Shown piece by piece: positions 33,121 through 42,921 of a stretch of DNA of 64,000 bases (the first letter of the stretch is position 1; each line of letters starts with the position of its first letter). A program made the position numbers and the translations under genes. This DNA comes from Burkholderia lata (GTDB lineage Bacteria > Pseudomonadota > Gammaproteobacteria > Burkholderiales > Burkholderiaceae): positions 3,472,001 through 3,536,000 of the forward strand of contig NC_007510.1 in assembly GCF_000012945.1 (NCBI RefSeq), read 5' to 3'. The notes beneath the pieces are model-generated. The model ran no database searches. It was not told where the DNA came from and was given only the letters and a program-made list of their open reading frames with translations.

Positions 33121-33909
33121 ATGGAAAGAAGGAAACCCCTCGTCGGCATCACCGCCGACCACACGCAAATCGGCGCGCACGCGTCGCATACGGTCGGCGA
33201 CAAATACGTCGCCGCGATCGTCGACGGCGCGCAAGCGTTCGCGATGGTGCTGCCCGCGCTCGGCGAGCGCCAGTCGGTCGACGACGTACTCGACACGGTC
33301 GACGGCCTGCTGTTTACCGGCAGCTACTCGAACGTCGAGCCGCACCTGTACGGCGGCGAACCGAGCGCACCGGGCACGAAGCACGACCCGGCCCGCGACG
33401 CGACCACGCTGCCGCTGCTGCGCGCGGCGATCGCCGCGGGCGTGCCCGTGCTGGCCGTCTGCCGCGGCTTCCAGGAGCTGAACGTCGTCTGCGGCGGCAC
33501 GCTGCACCAGCGCGTGCATGAAGTGCCGGGCTTCGCCGACCACCGCGAGGACGACGACGCGCCGATGGATACGCAGTACGGCCCCGCGCACGTCGTGCGC
33601 CTCACGCCCGGCGGCAAGCTGCACGCGCTCGCCGGCGGCCGCGACGAAGTGCACGTGAACTCGCTGCACAAGCAGGGCATCGCGCAGCTCGGCTCCGGCC
33701 TCGCCGTCGAGGCCGTCGCGCCAGACGGGCTGATCGAAGCCGTGAGCGTCGTCGATGCACCGGCTTTCGCCCTCGCCGTCCAGTGGCATCCGGAATGGCG
33801 CCATGCGCAGGACCCGCTGTCGAGCGCGATCTTCCGCGCCTTCGGCGATGCCTGCCGCGCCCGCCGCGCCACCCGCACGCGTGCCACGGCCGCTGCCGCG
33901 CTCGCCTGA
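33121..33909 (+). CDS. puuD: Gamma-glutamyl-gamma-aminobutyrate hydrolase
   Basis: A 262-residue class I glutamine-amidotransferase-like peptidase (C26). Cys114 (AVCRGFQELNV) is the nucleophile; His223 and Glu225 (QWHPEW) complete the triad. It releases GABA from gamma-glutamyl-GABA, the last Puu step; the Pseudomonas equivalent is SpuA. It opens an operon with the same gene order as spuA-spuB-spuC-spuD. The ATG lacks a good Shine-Dalgarno. Confidence 0.92.
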   Translation: MERRKPLVGITADHTQIGAHASHTVGDKYVAAIVDGAQAFAMVLPALGERQSVDDVLDTVDGLLFTGSYSNVEPHLYGGEPSAPGTKHDPARDATTLPLLRAAIAAGVPVLAVCRGFQELNVVCGGTLHQRVHEVPGFADHREDDDAPMDTQYGPAHVVRLTPGGKLHALAGGRDEVHVNSLHKQGIAQLGSGLAVEAVAPDGLIEAVSVVDAPAFALAVQWHPEWRHAQDPLSSAIFRAFGDACRARRATRTRATAAAALA

Positions 33910-33936
33910 GCGCCGACCCAACCAACGAGAACAGAC

Positions 33937-35274
33937 ATGCATGACATCGAAGATTTTCTGAAGCAGCACCGGATCACTGAAGTCGAAGCGATCATTCCCG
34001 ACATGGCCGGCATCGCGCGCGGCAAGATCACGCCGCGCAACAAGTTCACTTCCGGCGAATCGATGCGCCTGCCGCAGGCCGTGATGGTGCAGACCGTCAC
34101 CGGCGAATACCCGGAAGACGGCTCGCTGACCGGCGTGACCGACCCCGACATGGTGTGCGTGCCCGACGCATCGACGATCCGCCTGATCCCGTGGGCCATC
34201 GACCCGACCGCGCAGGTCATCCACGACTGCGTGCACTTCGACGGCTCGCCGGTCGAGATCTCGCCGCGCTACGTGCTGCGCCGCGTGCTCGACCTGTACA
34301 AGGCGAAGGGCTGGAAGCCTGTCGTCGCGCCCGAGCTCGAGTTCTACCTGGTCGACATGAACAAGGATCCCGACCTGCCGCTGCGCCCGCCGGTCGGCCG
34401 TACGGGCCGCCCCGAAACGGGCCGCCAGTCGTATTCGATCGAGGCCGTCAACGAGTTCGACCCGCTGTTCGAGGACATCTACGAGTACTGCGAAGCGCAG
34501 AACCTCGACATCGACACGCTGATCCACGAAGTCGGCGCCGCGCAGATGGAGATCAACTTCATGCACGGCGACGCGCTGTCGCTGGCCGACCAGGTGTTCC
34601 TGTTCAAGCGCACGGTGCGTGAGGCCGCGCTGCGTCACAACATGTACGCGACGTTCATGGCCAAGCCGATGGAAGACGAACCGGGTTCGGCGATGCACGT
34701 GCACCAGAGCATCGTCGACGAGGAAACGGGCCAGAACCTGTTCACGTCGCAGGAAACCGGCGGCGCGACGTCGATGTTCTACAACTACCTCGCGGGGCTG
34801 CAGAAGTACACGCCGGCGCTGATGCCGATCTTCGCGCCGTACATCAACTCGTATCGCCGCCTGTCGCGCTTCATGGCCGCGCCGATCAACGTGCAGTGGG
34901 GCTACGACAACCGCACGGTCGGCTTCCGCATCCCGCACTCGGGCCCGTCGGCACGCCGCATCGAGAACCGCATTCCGGGCGTCGACTGCAATCCGTACCT
35001 CGCGCTCGCCGCGACGCTCGCGGCCGGCTATCTCGGCATGACCCAGCGCCTGGAGCCGACCGAGCCGCTCGTCAGCGACGGCTACGACCTGCCGTACCAG
35101 CTGCCGCGCAACCTCGAGGAAGGGCTGACGCTGATGGCCGCCTGCGAGCCGCTCGGCGAGATCCTCGGCCACAAGTTCCTGAAGGCGTATTTCGCGCTGA
35201 AGGAAACCGAATACGAAGCGTTCTTCCGCGTGATCAGCTCGTGGGAACGCCGCCATCTGCTGCTGCACGTCTGA
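33937..35274 (+). CDS. puuA: Gamma-glutamylputrescine synthetase (glutamine synthetase family)
   Basis: A 445-residue glutamine synthetase-fold ligase. It starts MHDIEDFLKQHRITEVEAI, with the catalytic-domain segments ELEFYLVDMN, QMEINFMHGDAL, MAKPMEDEPGSAMHVHQS and FRIPHSGPSARRIENR. It joins glutamate to putrescine with ATP, the entry step of the Puu route (SpuB in Pseudomonas). It follows puuD by 27 bp. Related GS-like enzymes act on other amines, but context favours putrescine. Confidence 0.93.
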   Translation: MHDIEDFLKQHRITEVEAIIPDMAGIARGKITPRNKFTSGESMRLPQAVMVQTVTGEYPEDGSLTGVTDPDMVCVPDASTIRLIPWAIDPTAQVIHDCVHFDGSPVEISPRYVLRRVLDLYKAKGWKPVVAPELEFYLVDMNKDPDLPLRPPVGRTGRPETGRQSYSIEAVNEFDPLFEDIYEYCEAQNLDIDTLIHEVGAAQMEINFMHGDALSLADQVFLFKRTVREAALRHNMYATFMAKPMEDEPGSAMHVHQSIVDEETGQNLFTSQETGGATSMFYNYLAGLQKYTPALMPIFAPYINSYRRLSRFMAAPINVQWGYDNRTVGFRIPHSGPSARRIENRIPGVDCNPYLALAATLAAGYLGMTQRLEPTEPLVSDGYDLPYQLPRNLEEGLTLMAACEPLGEILGHKFLKAYFALKETEYEAFFRVISSWERRHLLLHV

Positions 35275-35311
35275 GCGTGCACCCAACCGAATACGGAATC
35301 ACGGAGGAAAC

Positions 35312-36754
35312 ATGACGTACCGCAACGAATCTGCCTGGATCCAGCCGGCCGCACCGAGCGCCACGGCCGCCGCACCGCGCGCGACGCAGGCGCGCACGAC
35401 CGCCGAATACCGCGCGCTCGACGCCGCGCACCACATCCACCCGTTCTCGGACATGGGCGCGCTGAATCGCGCAGGCAGCCGCGTGATCGTGAAAGCCGAC
35501 GGCGTCTACCTGTGGGACTCGGACGGCAACAAGGTGATCGACGGGATGGCCGGCCTCTGGTGCGTGAACGTCGGCTACGGCCGCAAGGAACTCGCCGACG
35601 CCGCGTATCGCCAGATCCAGGAACTGCCGTTCTACAACACGTTCTTCAAGACCACGCACCCGCCGGTGATCGAACTCTCCGCGATGCTCGCGGAAGTCAC
35701 GCCGAAGGGCTTCAACCACTTCTTCTATTGCAACAGCGGCTCGGAAGGCAACGACACCGTGCTGCGCCTCGTGCACCAGTACTGGCGCGTGCAGGGCCAG
35801 CCGCAGAAGAAGTTCGTGATCTCGCGCAAGAACGGCTATCACGGCTCGACGATCGCCGGCGGCACGCTCGGCGGGATGGGCTACATGCACGAGCAGATGC
35901 CGTCGAAGGTCGAGAACATCGTGCACATCGACCAGCCGTATTTCTTCGGCGAAGCGGCCGCCGGCGAAACGCCGGAAGCATTCGGTCTTGCCCGCGCGCA
36001 GCAACTCGAAGCGAAGATCCTCGAACTCGGCGCGGAGAACGTCGCCGCGTTCATCGGCGAGCCGTTCCAGGGCGCGGGCGGCGTGATTTTCCCGCCGTCG
36101 ACGTACTGGCCGGAAATCCAGCGGATCTGCCGCAAGTACGACATCCTGCTGGTGGCCGACGAAGTGATCGGCGGCTTCGGCCGTACCGGCGAATGGTTCG
36201 CACACCAGCATTTCGGCTTCGAGCCCGATCTCATCACGATGGCGAAGGGCCTCACGTCGGGTTACGTGCCGATGGGGGCCGTCGGCATTCACGAGCGCGT
36301 GGCGCGACCGATCATCGACAACGGTGAATTCAACCACGGCCTCACGTACTCGGGCCACCCGGTGGCGGCAGCCGTCGCGGTCGCGAACCTGAAGCTGCTG
36401 CGCGACGAAGGGATCGTCGAGCGCGTGAAGAACGACACGGGCCCGTACTTCCAGGCGCTGATGCGCGAAACCTTCGCGCGTCACCCGATCGTCGGCGAGG
36501 TGCACGGCCACGGCCTCGTCGCGAGCCTGCAGCTCGCCGAATCGCCGGCCGAACGCCGCCGCTTCGCGAACGGCGGCGACGTCGGCACGATCTGCCGCGA
36601 TTTCTGCTTCAACGGCAACCTGATCATGCGTGCGACCGGCGACCGGATGCTGCTGTCGCCGCCGCTCGTGATCTCGCGGCCGGAAATTGATGAACTCGTA
36701 TCGAAGGCGAAAAAAGCAGTCGATGCAACCGCCCAGCAATTGGGTATTTCGTAA
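35312..36754 (+). CDS. spuC: Putrescine/polyamine-pyruvate aminotransferase
   Basis: A 480-residue class III PLP aminotransferase. Lys312 (TMAKGLTSGY) is the PLP lysine, with CNSGSEGNDT binding the phosphate, GYHGSTIAGGTLGG, and DEVIGGFGRTGEW. Family members transfer an amino group from putrescine (or beta-alanine, GABA) to pyruvate. ACGGAGGAAAC before the ATG is a strong ribosome site. It provides a second, glutamate-independent route for putrescine in the same operon. Confidence 0.92.
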   Translation: MTYRNESAWIQPAAPSATAAAPRATQARTTAEYRALDAAHHIHPFSDMGALNRAGSRVIVKADGVYLWDSDGNKVIDGMAGLWCVNVGYGRKELADAAYRQIQELPFYNTFFKTTHPPVIELSAMLAEVTPKGFNHFFYCNSGSEGNDTVLRLVHQYWRVQGQPQKKFVISRKNGYHGSTIAGGTLGGMGYMHEQMPSKVENIVHIDQPYFFGEAAAGETPEAFGLARAQQLEAKILELGAENVAAFIGEPFQGAGGVIFPPSTYWPEIQRICRKYDILLVADEVIGGFGRTGEWFAHQHFGFEPDLITMAKGLTSGYVPMGAVGIHERVARPIIDNGEFNHGLTYSGHPVAAAVAVANLKLLRDEGIVERVKNDTGPYFQALMRETFARHPIVGEVHGHGLVASLQLAESPAERRRFANGGDVGTICRDFCFNGNLIMRATGDRMLLSPPLVISRPEIDELVSKAKKAVDATAQQLGIS

Positions 36755-36815
36755 CGGTTTTGCCTATAGGCGTGCGGCGGGCGCCGCACGCCGCCATAAC
36801 CAGGGGAATTCCACC

Positions 36816-37934
36816 ATGCGTGCCTGCTTTCTTCGCCAAGCCTGTTCCGTTGCCGCCCTTGCCGCCGCGGCCGCGTTCACGTCGGTCGCCAGCCCGACGG
36901 CACACGCGGCCGACGAGCTGAATGTCTACAACTGGTCCGACTACATCGCACCGGACACGATCCCGAACTTCCAGAAGCAGACGGGCATCCACGTCAAGTA
37001 CGACAACTACGACAGCGACGACACGCTTCAGGCGAAGCTGCTGGCCGGCAGTTCGGGCTACGACATCGTCGTGCCGACGTCGAACTACATGGCCAAGCAA
37101 ATCCAGGCCGGCGTGTACCAGAAGCTCGACAAGTCGAAGCTGCCGAACCTCGCGAACCTCGACCCGCTGCTGATGAAGATGATCGCGGATGCCGATCCGG
37201 GCAACCAGTACGGCGTGCCCTGGGCGTACGGCACGGACGGCATCGGCTACAACGCGCAGGCAGTGAAGAAGGCACTCGGCGACAAGGCGCCGGTCGACAG
37301 CTGGGCACTCGTGTTCGACCCGGCCAACATGGAAAAGCTGAAGGGCTGCGGCGTATCGTTCCTCGACCAGGCCGTCGACGTGTTCGCCGCCACGCTGCAA
37401 TACATGGGCAAGAACCCGAACAGCACGAATCCCGGCGACTACCAGGCTGCGTTCGAAGTCCTGAAGAAAGTCCGCCCGTACATCACCCAGTTCAACTCGT
37501 CCGGCTACATCAACGACCTCGCGAACAACGACGTGTGCGTCGCGCTCGGCTGGTCGGGCGACGTCGGCATCGCGCATCGCCGCTCGGCCGAAGCGAAGCG
37601 TTCGTACGACATCAAGTTCTCGAACCCGAAGGAAGGCGGCCTGCTGTGGTTCGACGTGATGGTGATCCCGAAGGATGCACCGCACCCCGAGGCCGCCCTG
37701 AAGTGGATCAACTACGTGTCCGATCCGAAGGTCAACGCGGCGATCACCAACACGGTGTTCTACCCGACCGCGAACAAGGCCGCACACCAGTTCGTCACGC
37801 CGGCCGTCGCGCAAGACCCGACCGTCTACCCGCCGGAAGACGTGCTGAAGAAGATGGTGCTGATGAAGCCGATGCCGGCCGACATCCTGCGCCTCCAGAA
37901 CCGCCTGTGGGCCCAATTGAAGACCGGCCACTGA
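36816..37934 (+). CDS. potF: Periplasmic polyamine-binding protein
   Basis: A 372-residue ABC solute-binding protein with a signal peptide (1-30, cleavage after THAA). The mature start DELNVYNWSDYIAPDTIPNF is that of PotF/SpuD, and WAYGTDGIGYN, GWSGDVGIAHRR and FDVMVIPKDAPHP carry amine-binding Asp/Trp/Tyr positions. It delivers putrescine or spermidine to the PotGHI importer downstream. The start at 36816 is chosen by the signal peptide and CAGGGGAA site. Confidence 0.94.
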   Translation: MRACFLRQACSVAALAAAAAFTSVASPTAHAADELNVYNWSDYIAPDTIPNFQKQTGIHVKYDNYDSDDTLQAKLLAGSSGYDIVVPTSNYMAKQIQAGVYQKLDKSKLPNLANLDPLLMKMIADADPGNQYGVPWAYGTDGIGYNAQAVKKALGDKAPVDSWALVFDPANMEKLKGCGVSFLDQAVDVFAATLQYMGKNPNSTNPGDYQAAFEVLKKVRPYITQFNSSGYINDLANNDVCVALGWSGDVGIAHRRSAEAKRSYDIKFSNPKEGGLLWFDVMVIPKDAPHPEAALKWINYVSDPKVNAAITNTVFYPTANKAAHQFVTPAVAQDPTVYPPEDVLKKMVLMKPMPADILRLQNRLWAQLKTGH

Positions 37935-38110
37935 TCGCCCAGCATTCCGGCGGTGCAGGCAACGCTTCACGCCTGCCCGCCTGAGATCCGCGGACCTCCG
38001 TCCGCCCGCGCGCGCCGCGCGCACTGTTCCATCCGGCACGAGCCGTCGTCCGTGAGTCGCATTGCGCGCCTCGCGCGGGGACGCTCACGCCTGCAATCCG
38101 TGAAGAACGA

Positions 38111-39277
38111 ATGGTGAATCCCATGCAATCGATACCCTCTTCCGCTGCTGCACGACAGACCCAACCGGCCCCCGCGGCCCGTACGCAAAACGACGCTTTC
38201 GTGCGCATCGAAAACGTCGTGAAGAAATTCGGCGACAGCACCGCCGTCGACAACGTGAACCTGACGATCGCGAAGAACGAGCTGTTCGCGCTCCTCGGCA
38301 GCTCGGGCTGCGGCAAGTCGACGTTGCTGCGCATGCTCGCCGGTCTCGAGACGGCCACCTCCGGCAAGATCTTCGTCGACGGCGAAGATCTCGCGTCGCT
38401 GCCGCCGTATCGCCGCCCGGTGAACATGATGTTCCAGTCGTACGCGCTGTTCCCGCACATGACGGTCGAATCGAATGTCGCATTCGGCTTGAAGCAGGAA
38501 GGCACGCCGAAGAATGAGATCAAGGAGCGCGTGGCCGATGCGCTCGCACTCGTGCAGATGAGCAAGTACGCGCAGCGCAAGCCGCACCAGCTCTCCGGCG
38601 GCCAGCAGCAGCGCGTCGCGTTGGCCCGCTCGCTGGTGAAACGCCCGAAGCTCCTGCTGCTCGACGAGCCGATGTCCGCGCTCGACAAGAAGATCCGCCA
38701 GAAGACCCAGCTCGAACTCGTGAACATCATCGAGAAGGTCGACGTGACCTGCGTGATGGTCACGCACGACCAGGAGGAGGCGATGACGATGGCGAGCCGC
38801 CTCGCGGTGATGAGCGAAGGCAAGATCGTGCAGATCGGCGCGCCGGGCGAAGTCTACGAATTCCCGAACAGCCGCTTCTCGGCCGAATTCATCGGCTCGA
38901 CCAACCTGTTCGAAGGGCGTGTGGTCGAGGACGAGCCGGATCACATCTTCGTCGAAAGCGACGACCTCGAAGCGCGCATGTACGTGAGCCACGGCATCAC
39001 GGGCCCGCTCGGCATGCCGGTCGGCATCTCGGTGCGTCCGGAACGCATTCACGTGTCGCGCGAGAAACCGGGGTCGAAGCATAACTGGGCGCGCGGCGTC
39101 GTGACCGACATCGCGTACATGGGCAGCTACTCGCTGTATCACGTGCGCTTGCCGAGCGGCAAGACGGTGGTGTCGAACCTGTCGAGCTCGCACCTGATGA
39201 CCGACAACGCACCGGCGTGGAACGACGACGTGTTCGTGTCGTGGTCGCCGGCCAGCGGCGTCGTGCTGACGCAGTGA
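38111..39277 (+). CDS. potG: Polyamine ABC transporter ATPase
   Basis: A 388-residue nucleotide-binding subunit. The Walker A motif GSSGCGKST is at residues 63-71, followed by the signature LSGGQQQR, Walker B LLLLDEPMSALD and the H-loop VMVTHDQEEAM. A C-terminal TOBE regulatory domain (FEGRVVEDEPDHIFVES, ISVRPERIHVSRE) follows. The first 27 residues are a polar extension; an ATG at 38123 would also work. It is separated from potF by 176 bp, wider than elsewhere in the operon. Confidence 0.95.
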   Translation: MVNPMQSIPSSAAARQTQPAPAARTQNDAFVRIENVVKKFGDSTAVDNVNLTIAKNELFALLGSSGCGKSTLLRMLAGLETATSGKIFVDGEDLASLPPYRRPVNMMFQSYALFPHMTVESNVAFGLKQEGTPKNEIKERVADALALVQMSKYAQRKPHQLSGGQQQRVALARSLVKRPKLLLLDEPMSALDKKIRQKTQLELVNIIEKVDVTCVMVTHDQEEAMTMASRLAVMSEGKIVQIGAPGEVYEFPNSRFSAEFIGSTNLFEGRVVEDEPDHIFVESDDLEARMYVSHGITGPLGMPVGISVRPERIHVSREKPGSKHNWARGVVTDIAYMGSYSLYHVRLPSGKTVVSNLSSSHLMTDNAPAWNDDVFVSWSPASGVVLTQ

Positions 39278-39287
39278 GGACACCACG

Positions 39288-40274
39288 ATGAGAACCTCCG
39301 CCTCCAATCCGTCCGCGCCGGTGCCGACCGGCGCCGCGAGCGCCGGCTCCGGTCGCGCCCGCCCGGGCCGCTTCTCGATGCTGCAGCGCTTCCTGCCGTC
39401 GGGCCGCAGCGTCGCGATCGGCGTGCCGTTCGTGTGGCTCGCCGTGTTCTTCGCGCTGCCGTTCGTGCTGGTGCTGAAGATCAGCTTCGCCGACCAGGTG
39501 ATGGGCATCCCGCCGTACACGTCACTCGTCGAGTTCAAGGACGGCGTCGTGCACTTCGCGCTGCAGCTGTCGCACTACGCGTTCCTGCTGCAGGACGACC
39601 TGTACATCGCGACCTACCTCAGCTCGCTGAAGATGGCCGCCGTATCGACGGTGCTGTGTCTGCTGATCGGCTATCCGATGGCGTACTACATCGCGCGCTC
39701 GGAACCGAACCGCCGCAACGTGCTGATGATGGCCGTGATGCTGCCGTTCTGGACGTCGTTCCTGATCCGCGTGTACGCCTGGATCGGCATCCTGAAGGAT
39801 GACGGCCTGCTGAACCACACGCTGATCGCGCTCGGCATCATCCACACGCCGCTGCGCCTTTACCACAGCGATGCAGGTGTCTACATCGGGATGGTCTATT
39901 CGTACCTGCCGTTCATGGTGATGCCGCTGTACGCGCACCTCGTGAAGATGGACCTCACGCTGCTCGAAGCCGCGTACGACCTCGGCGCGAAGCCGTGGGT
40001 CGCGTTCACGCGGATCACGCTGCCGCTGTCGAAGAACGGGATCATCGCCGGCAGCCTGCTGGTGTTCATCCCGGCAGTCGGCGAGTACGTGATTCCGGAA
40101 CTGCTCGGCGGCGCCGACACGCTGATGATCGGCCGTGTGATGTGGGATGAATTCTTCAACAACATGGACTGGCCGATGGCGTCCGCGGTGACGGTCGCGA
40201 TGGTGATGCTGCTGCTGGTGCCGATGGCGCTGTTCCAGTACTACCAGGTCAAGGAACTGGAGGACGCGAAATGA
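39288..40274 (+). CDS. potH: Polyamine ABC transporter permease, PotH type
   Basis: A 328-residue inner-membrane permease with six helices plus a Pro/Arg-rich N-terminal extension. The cytoplasmic coupling motif EAAYDLGAKPWVAFTRITLPLSKNG contacts the ATPase, and IPELLGGADTLMIGRVMWDEFF is typical of PotB/PotH. GAGGACACC precedes the ATG. Its stop overlaps the potI start by ATGA. Confidence 0.95.
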   Translation: MRTSASNPSAPVPTGAASAGSGRARPGRFSMLQRFLPSGRSVAIGVPFVWLAVFFALPFVLVLKISFADQVMGIPPYTSLVEFKDGVVHFALQLSHYAFLLQDDLYIATYLSSLKMAAVSTVLCLLIGYPMAYYIARSEPNRRNVLMMAVMLPFWTSFLIRVYAWIGILKDDGLLNHTLIALGIIHTPLRLYHSDAGVYIGMVYSYLPFMVMPLYAHLVKMDLTLLEAAYDLGAKPWVAFTRITLPLSKNGIIAGSLLVFIPAVGEYVIPELLGGADTLMIGRVMWDEFFNNMDWPMASAVTVAMVMLLLVPMALFQYYQVKELEDAK

Positions 40275-41110
40275 TCAAGCCGAGCAAACCGCTGTCGACG
40301 GGCGTCCTCGCCTTCGGCTTCCTGTTCCTGTACATCCCGATCATCAGCCTGGTCGTGTACTCGTTCAACGAGTCGAAGCTGGTGACGGTGTGGTCGGGCT
40401 TCTCGCTGAAGTGGTACTCGGCGCTGCTGGACGACGATGAGCTGCTCACTGCCGCATGGCTGTCGCTGAAGATCGGTCTCTTGACCGCGACCGCGTCGGT
40501 CGTGATCGGCACGTGGGCCGGCTTCGTGCTCGCACGCTTCGGCCGCTTCAAGGGCTTCACGCTGTACACGGGGATGATCAACGCGCCGCTGGTGATTCCG
40601 GAAGTGATCCAGGGCATCTCGCTGCTGTTGCTGTTCGTTGCGCTGGAGCAGATGTTCGGCTGGCCGAAGGGACGCGGGATGGTGACGATCTGGATCGGTC
40701 ACGTGATGCTGTGCGTGTCGTACGTGGCGATCATCGTGCAGTCGCGCGTGAAGGAGATGAACAAGTCGCTGGAAGAGGCGGCGCTGGATCTGGGGGCGAC
40801 GCCGCTGAAGGTGTTCTTCGTGGTGACGCTGCCGCTGATCTCGCAGGCGCTGCTGTCGGGGTGGCTGCTGTCGTTCACGCTGTCGATCGACGACCTGGTG
40901 CTGTCGGCGTTCCTGTCCGGGCCGGGCTCGACGACGCTGCCGCTGGTGGTGTTCTCGCGCGTGCGGCTGGGGCTGAACCCGGAGATGAACGCACTGGCGA
41001 CGCTGTTCATCACGGCGGTGACGATCGGCGTGATCGTCGTGAACCGGATGATGATCGCGCGCGAGCGGCGCCGCATCGCCGACATGAAGGCGGCGTTCGC
41101 GGTGGCGTGA
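40271..41110 (+). CDS. potI: Polyamine ABC transporter permease, PotI type
   Basis: A 279-residue permease with six helices, the partner of PotH. It begins MIKPSKPLSTGVLAFGFLFLYIPII and has the coupling motif EEAALDLGATPLKVFFVVTLPLI and SIDDLVLSAFLSGPGSTTLPLVV, with Asp residues implicated in amine transfer. It completes a full PotFGHI importer. Confidence 0.95.
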   Translation: MIKPSKPLSTGVLAFGFLFLYIPIISLVVYSFNESKLVTVWSGFSLKWYSALLDDDELLTAAWLSLKIGLLTATASVVIGTWAGFVLARFGRFKGFTLYTGMINAPLVIPEVIQGISLLLLFVALEQMFGWPKGRGMVTIWIGHVMLCVSYVAIIVQSRVKEMNKSLEEAALDLGATPLKVFFVVTLPLISQALLSGWLLSFTLSIDDLVLSAFLSGPGSTTLPLVVFSRVRLGLNPEMNALATLFITAVTIGVIVVNRMMIARERRRIADMKAAFAVA

Positions 41111-41226
41111 CGCCCGGCCTCCTGCTTCAACGATAACAAGCACTGCAGACAAGCAATACGCGCTGCCCCAGGGGGGGCGCGCGATTCGATTCCGATTTGA
41201 CAGGCGCACGACAAGGAGAATCCGCA

Positions 41227-42810
41227 ATGAAGAAGAAACTGATCTGCCTGCTGGTGGCCGGCGCGTTGCCGGGCATCGCGCTGGCCGGTTCCACATCCGC
41301 CGAGATCAAGGCGTTGCAGGCGCAGGTCGCCGCGCTGCAGAAGCAGATGAAGGCGATGCAGGCGCAACTGTCGGTGAAGGGCGGCACCGCGACCGCGCAG
41401 GCCGGCACGAAGGCCGGGGCCAGCGCCGGCGCGGCGCCGGTCGCCGTGGCCGTCGACCCGGGCTCGCCGGACTACGGCAAGGCGCAGGCCACGCTGACCA
41501 ACGACGAGGTCGGCGAGATGAAGCAGCAGATCGCGAACCAGCAACTGAAGGTCGACTCGCTGACGGACGCGGCCAACACGGGCCCGCTCGCCGGCCTGTC
41601 GGTGACGGGCTACATCGACCCGACCTACATGTACAACCGCGCGGCCGGCACGTCGTCGTTCCTGTTCGCGAACCACGAGAACGCGTACAACTACTTCAAC
41701 AGCACGTTCGGCGATCTGTACCTCGACATCAAGAAGACGTTCGGCGTCGGCCCGATGGCGCCGTCGGCGGAAATCACGCTGATGCCGAACCGCGGCAACG
41801 GCATCACGCTGCTGCAGAACTCGCGCGGCTCGATCACCGACAACCTGCTGAACACCGCGGTCATCAACGTGCCGATCACCGCCGAGACGACGCTCGTCGC
41901 CGGCTTGATCCCGAGCTTCGGCGGCTACGAGGTGCAGCAGTCGAACCAGATGCTCACGCTCACGCACAACCTGCTGTACGACTTCTCCGACCCGGGCAGC
42001 TACGTGGGTGCCGGGGCGAACTACACGAAGGGCAACTGGGCGTGGAAGTTCTTCGTCGGCAACGAGCAGTACCGCACGTACGGCTCGGTCACGACGACGG
42101 GCACCAATGCGCTCGGCGATCCGATCACCACCAGCAACAAGGTGCCGACCTTCACCGCGCGAGCCGACTACACGTGGTCAAGCGCACTCGACATCGGCGG
42201 GTCGTTCAACATCGGGCGCCAGACGCTCGCGAGCTCGATCGATTCGAACGGTGTCGTGCACTACGGCCCCGGCGCCAACGCACCGAGCGGCTACGGCACG
42301 TTCTTCTTCGCGGAAGCCGACGCGACCTACACGCTCGCCGACATCCAGTACAACGCGGAACTCGATTACGGCCAGCAACAGCATGCCGCATACAACGGCG
42401 GTCTCGCGCAGTGGTACGGCCTGTCGCTGCTCGCGCACCGCAAGTTCAACGCGCCGGTGGTCGGCCGCATGGGCGTGACGCTGCGCTACGATGCGCTCGT
42501 GAACAGCAAGAACGGTGGCGGCGGTGGCGGCATCGCGCTGAACGGCAACGGGATGGATCCGAACAACGGCTTCGGTATCGATGCGGACTGTCTCGCCACG
42601 TCGAAGGCGGGTGGCGGTCTCGGCTTCGACTGCAAGGGCGCGATCCGCCAGGATGTCGCGCTCGACCTGCTGTTCTATCCGACCCAGCAGATCACCGTGA
42701 AGGTCGAATACCGCCACGACTGGGCGAACAACAAGGTGTTCCTGCGCAACGACGGGTCGTATGGCAAGTCCAACGACCTGCTCGCGACGCAGTTCATCTA
42801 TTCGTTCTGA
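41227..42810 (+). CDS. DUF3138 family outer-membrane beta-barrel protein
   Basis: A 527-residue exported protein. After a signal peptide (1-20) comes a heptad-like coiled coil (AEIKALQAQVAALQKQMKA), an Ala/Gly linker, a second short helix region, and then about 400 residues of alternating amphipathic strands with aromatic girdles, ending in QFIYSF with a terminal Phe. This is the plan of trimeric, coiled-coil-headed porins such as DcaP. I recognise it as DUF3138, a Burkholderiales family of unknown role. Position 116 bp after potI and before the oxidases suggests it lets polyamines through the outer membrane. Confidence 0.82.
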   Translation: MKKKLICLLVAGALPGIALAGSTSAEIKALQAQVAALQKQMKAMQAQLSVKGGTATAQAGTKAGASAGAAPVAVAVDPGSPDYGKAQATLTNDEVGEMKQQIANQQLKVDSLTDAANTGPLAGLSVTGYIDPTYMYNRAAGTSSFLFANHENAYNYFNSTFGDLYLDIKKTFGVGPMAPSAEITLMPNRGNGITLLQNSRGSITDNLLNTAVINVPITAETTLVAGLIPSFGGYEVQQSNQMLTLTHNLLYDFSDPGSYVGAGANYTKGNWAWKFFVGNEQYRTYGSVTTTGTNALGDPITTSNKVPTFTARADYTWSSALDIGGSFNIGRQTLASSIDSNGVVHYGPGANAPSGYGTFFFAEADATYTLADIQYNAELDYGQQQHAAYNGGLAQWYGLSLLAHRKFNAPVVGRMGVTLRYDALVNSKNGGGGGGIALNGNGMDPNNGFGIDADCLATSKAGGGLGFDCKGAIRQDVALDLLFYPTQQITVKVEYRHDWANNKVFLRNDGSYGKSNDLLATQFIYSF

Positions 42811-42818
42811 CGCAGCTC

Positions 42819-42862
42819 GCGCGGGACGCCGTGCCGCGCGCACGGCGTCCCGCGCCGTTTCT
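42819..42862 (+). terminator. Strong hairpin terminator after the DUF3138 gene
   Basis: A 15-bp perfect stem (42819-42833 / 42841-42855, arm GCGCGGGACGCCGTG) with a 7-base loop begins 8 bp after the stop codon and is followed by CGTTTCT. It probably ends or weakens the puuD-to-DUF3138 transcript ahead of the oxidase genes. Confidence 0.7.
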
Positions 42863-42921
42863 ACCGGCCGGATGACGGTGCGCGATGCACCGCCGCCGGC
42901 TGCAACGAGGGAGTCGGATTC

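Noticed and set aside
41158..41190. GC hairpin between potI and the DUF3138 gene
   Set aside because: Imperfect stem with no T-tract; it might stabilise the mRNA end, but terminator status is not supported.
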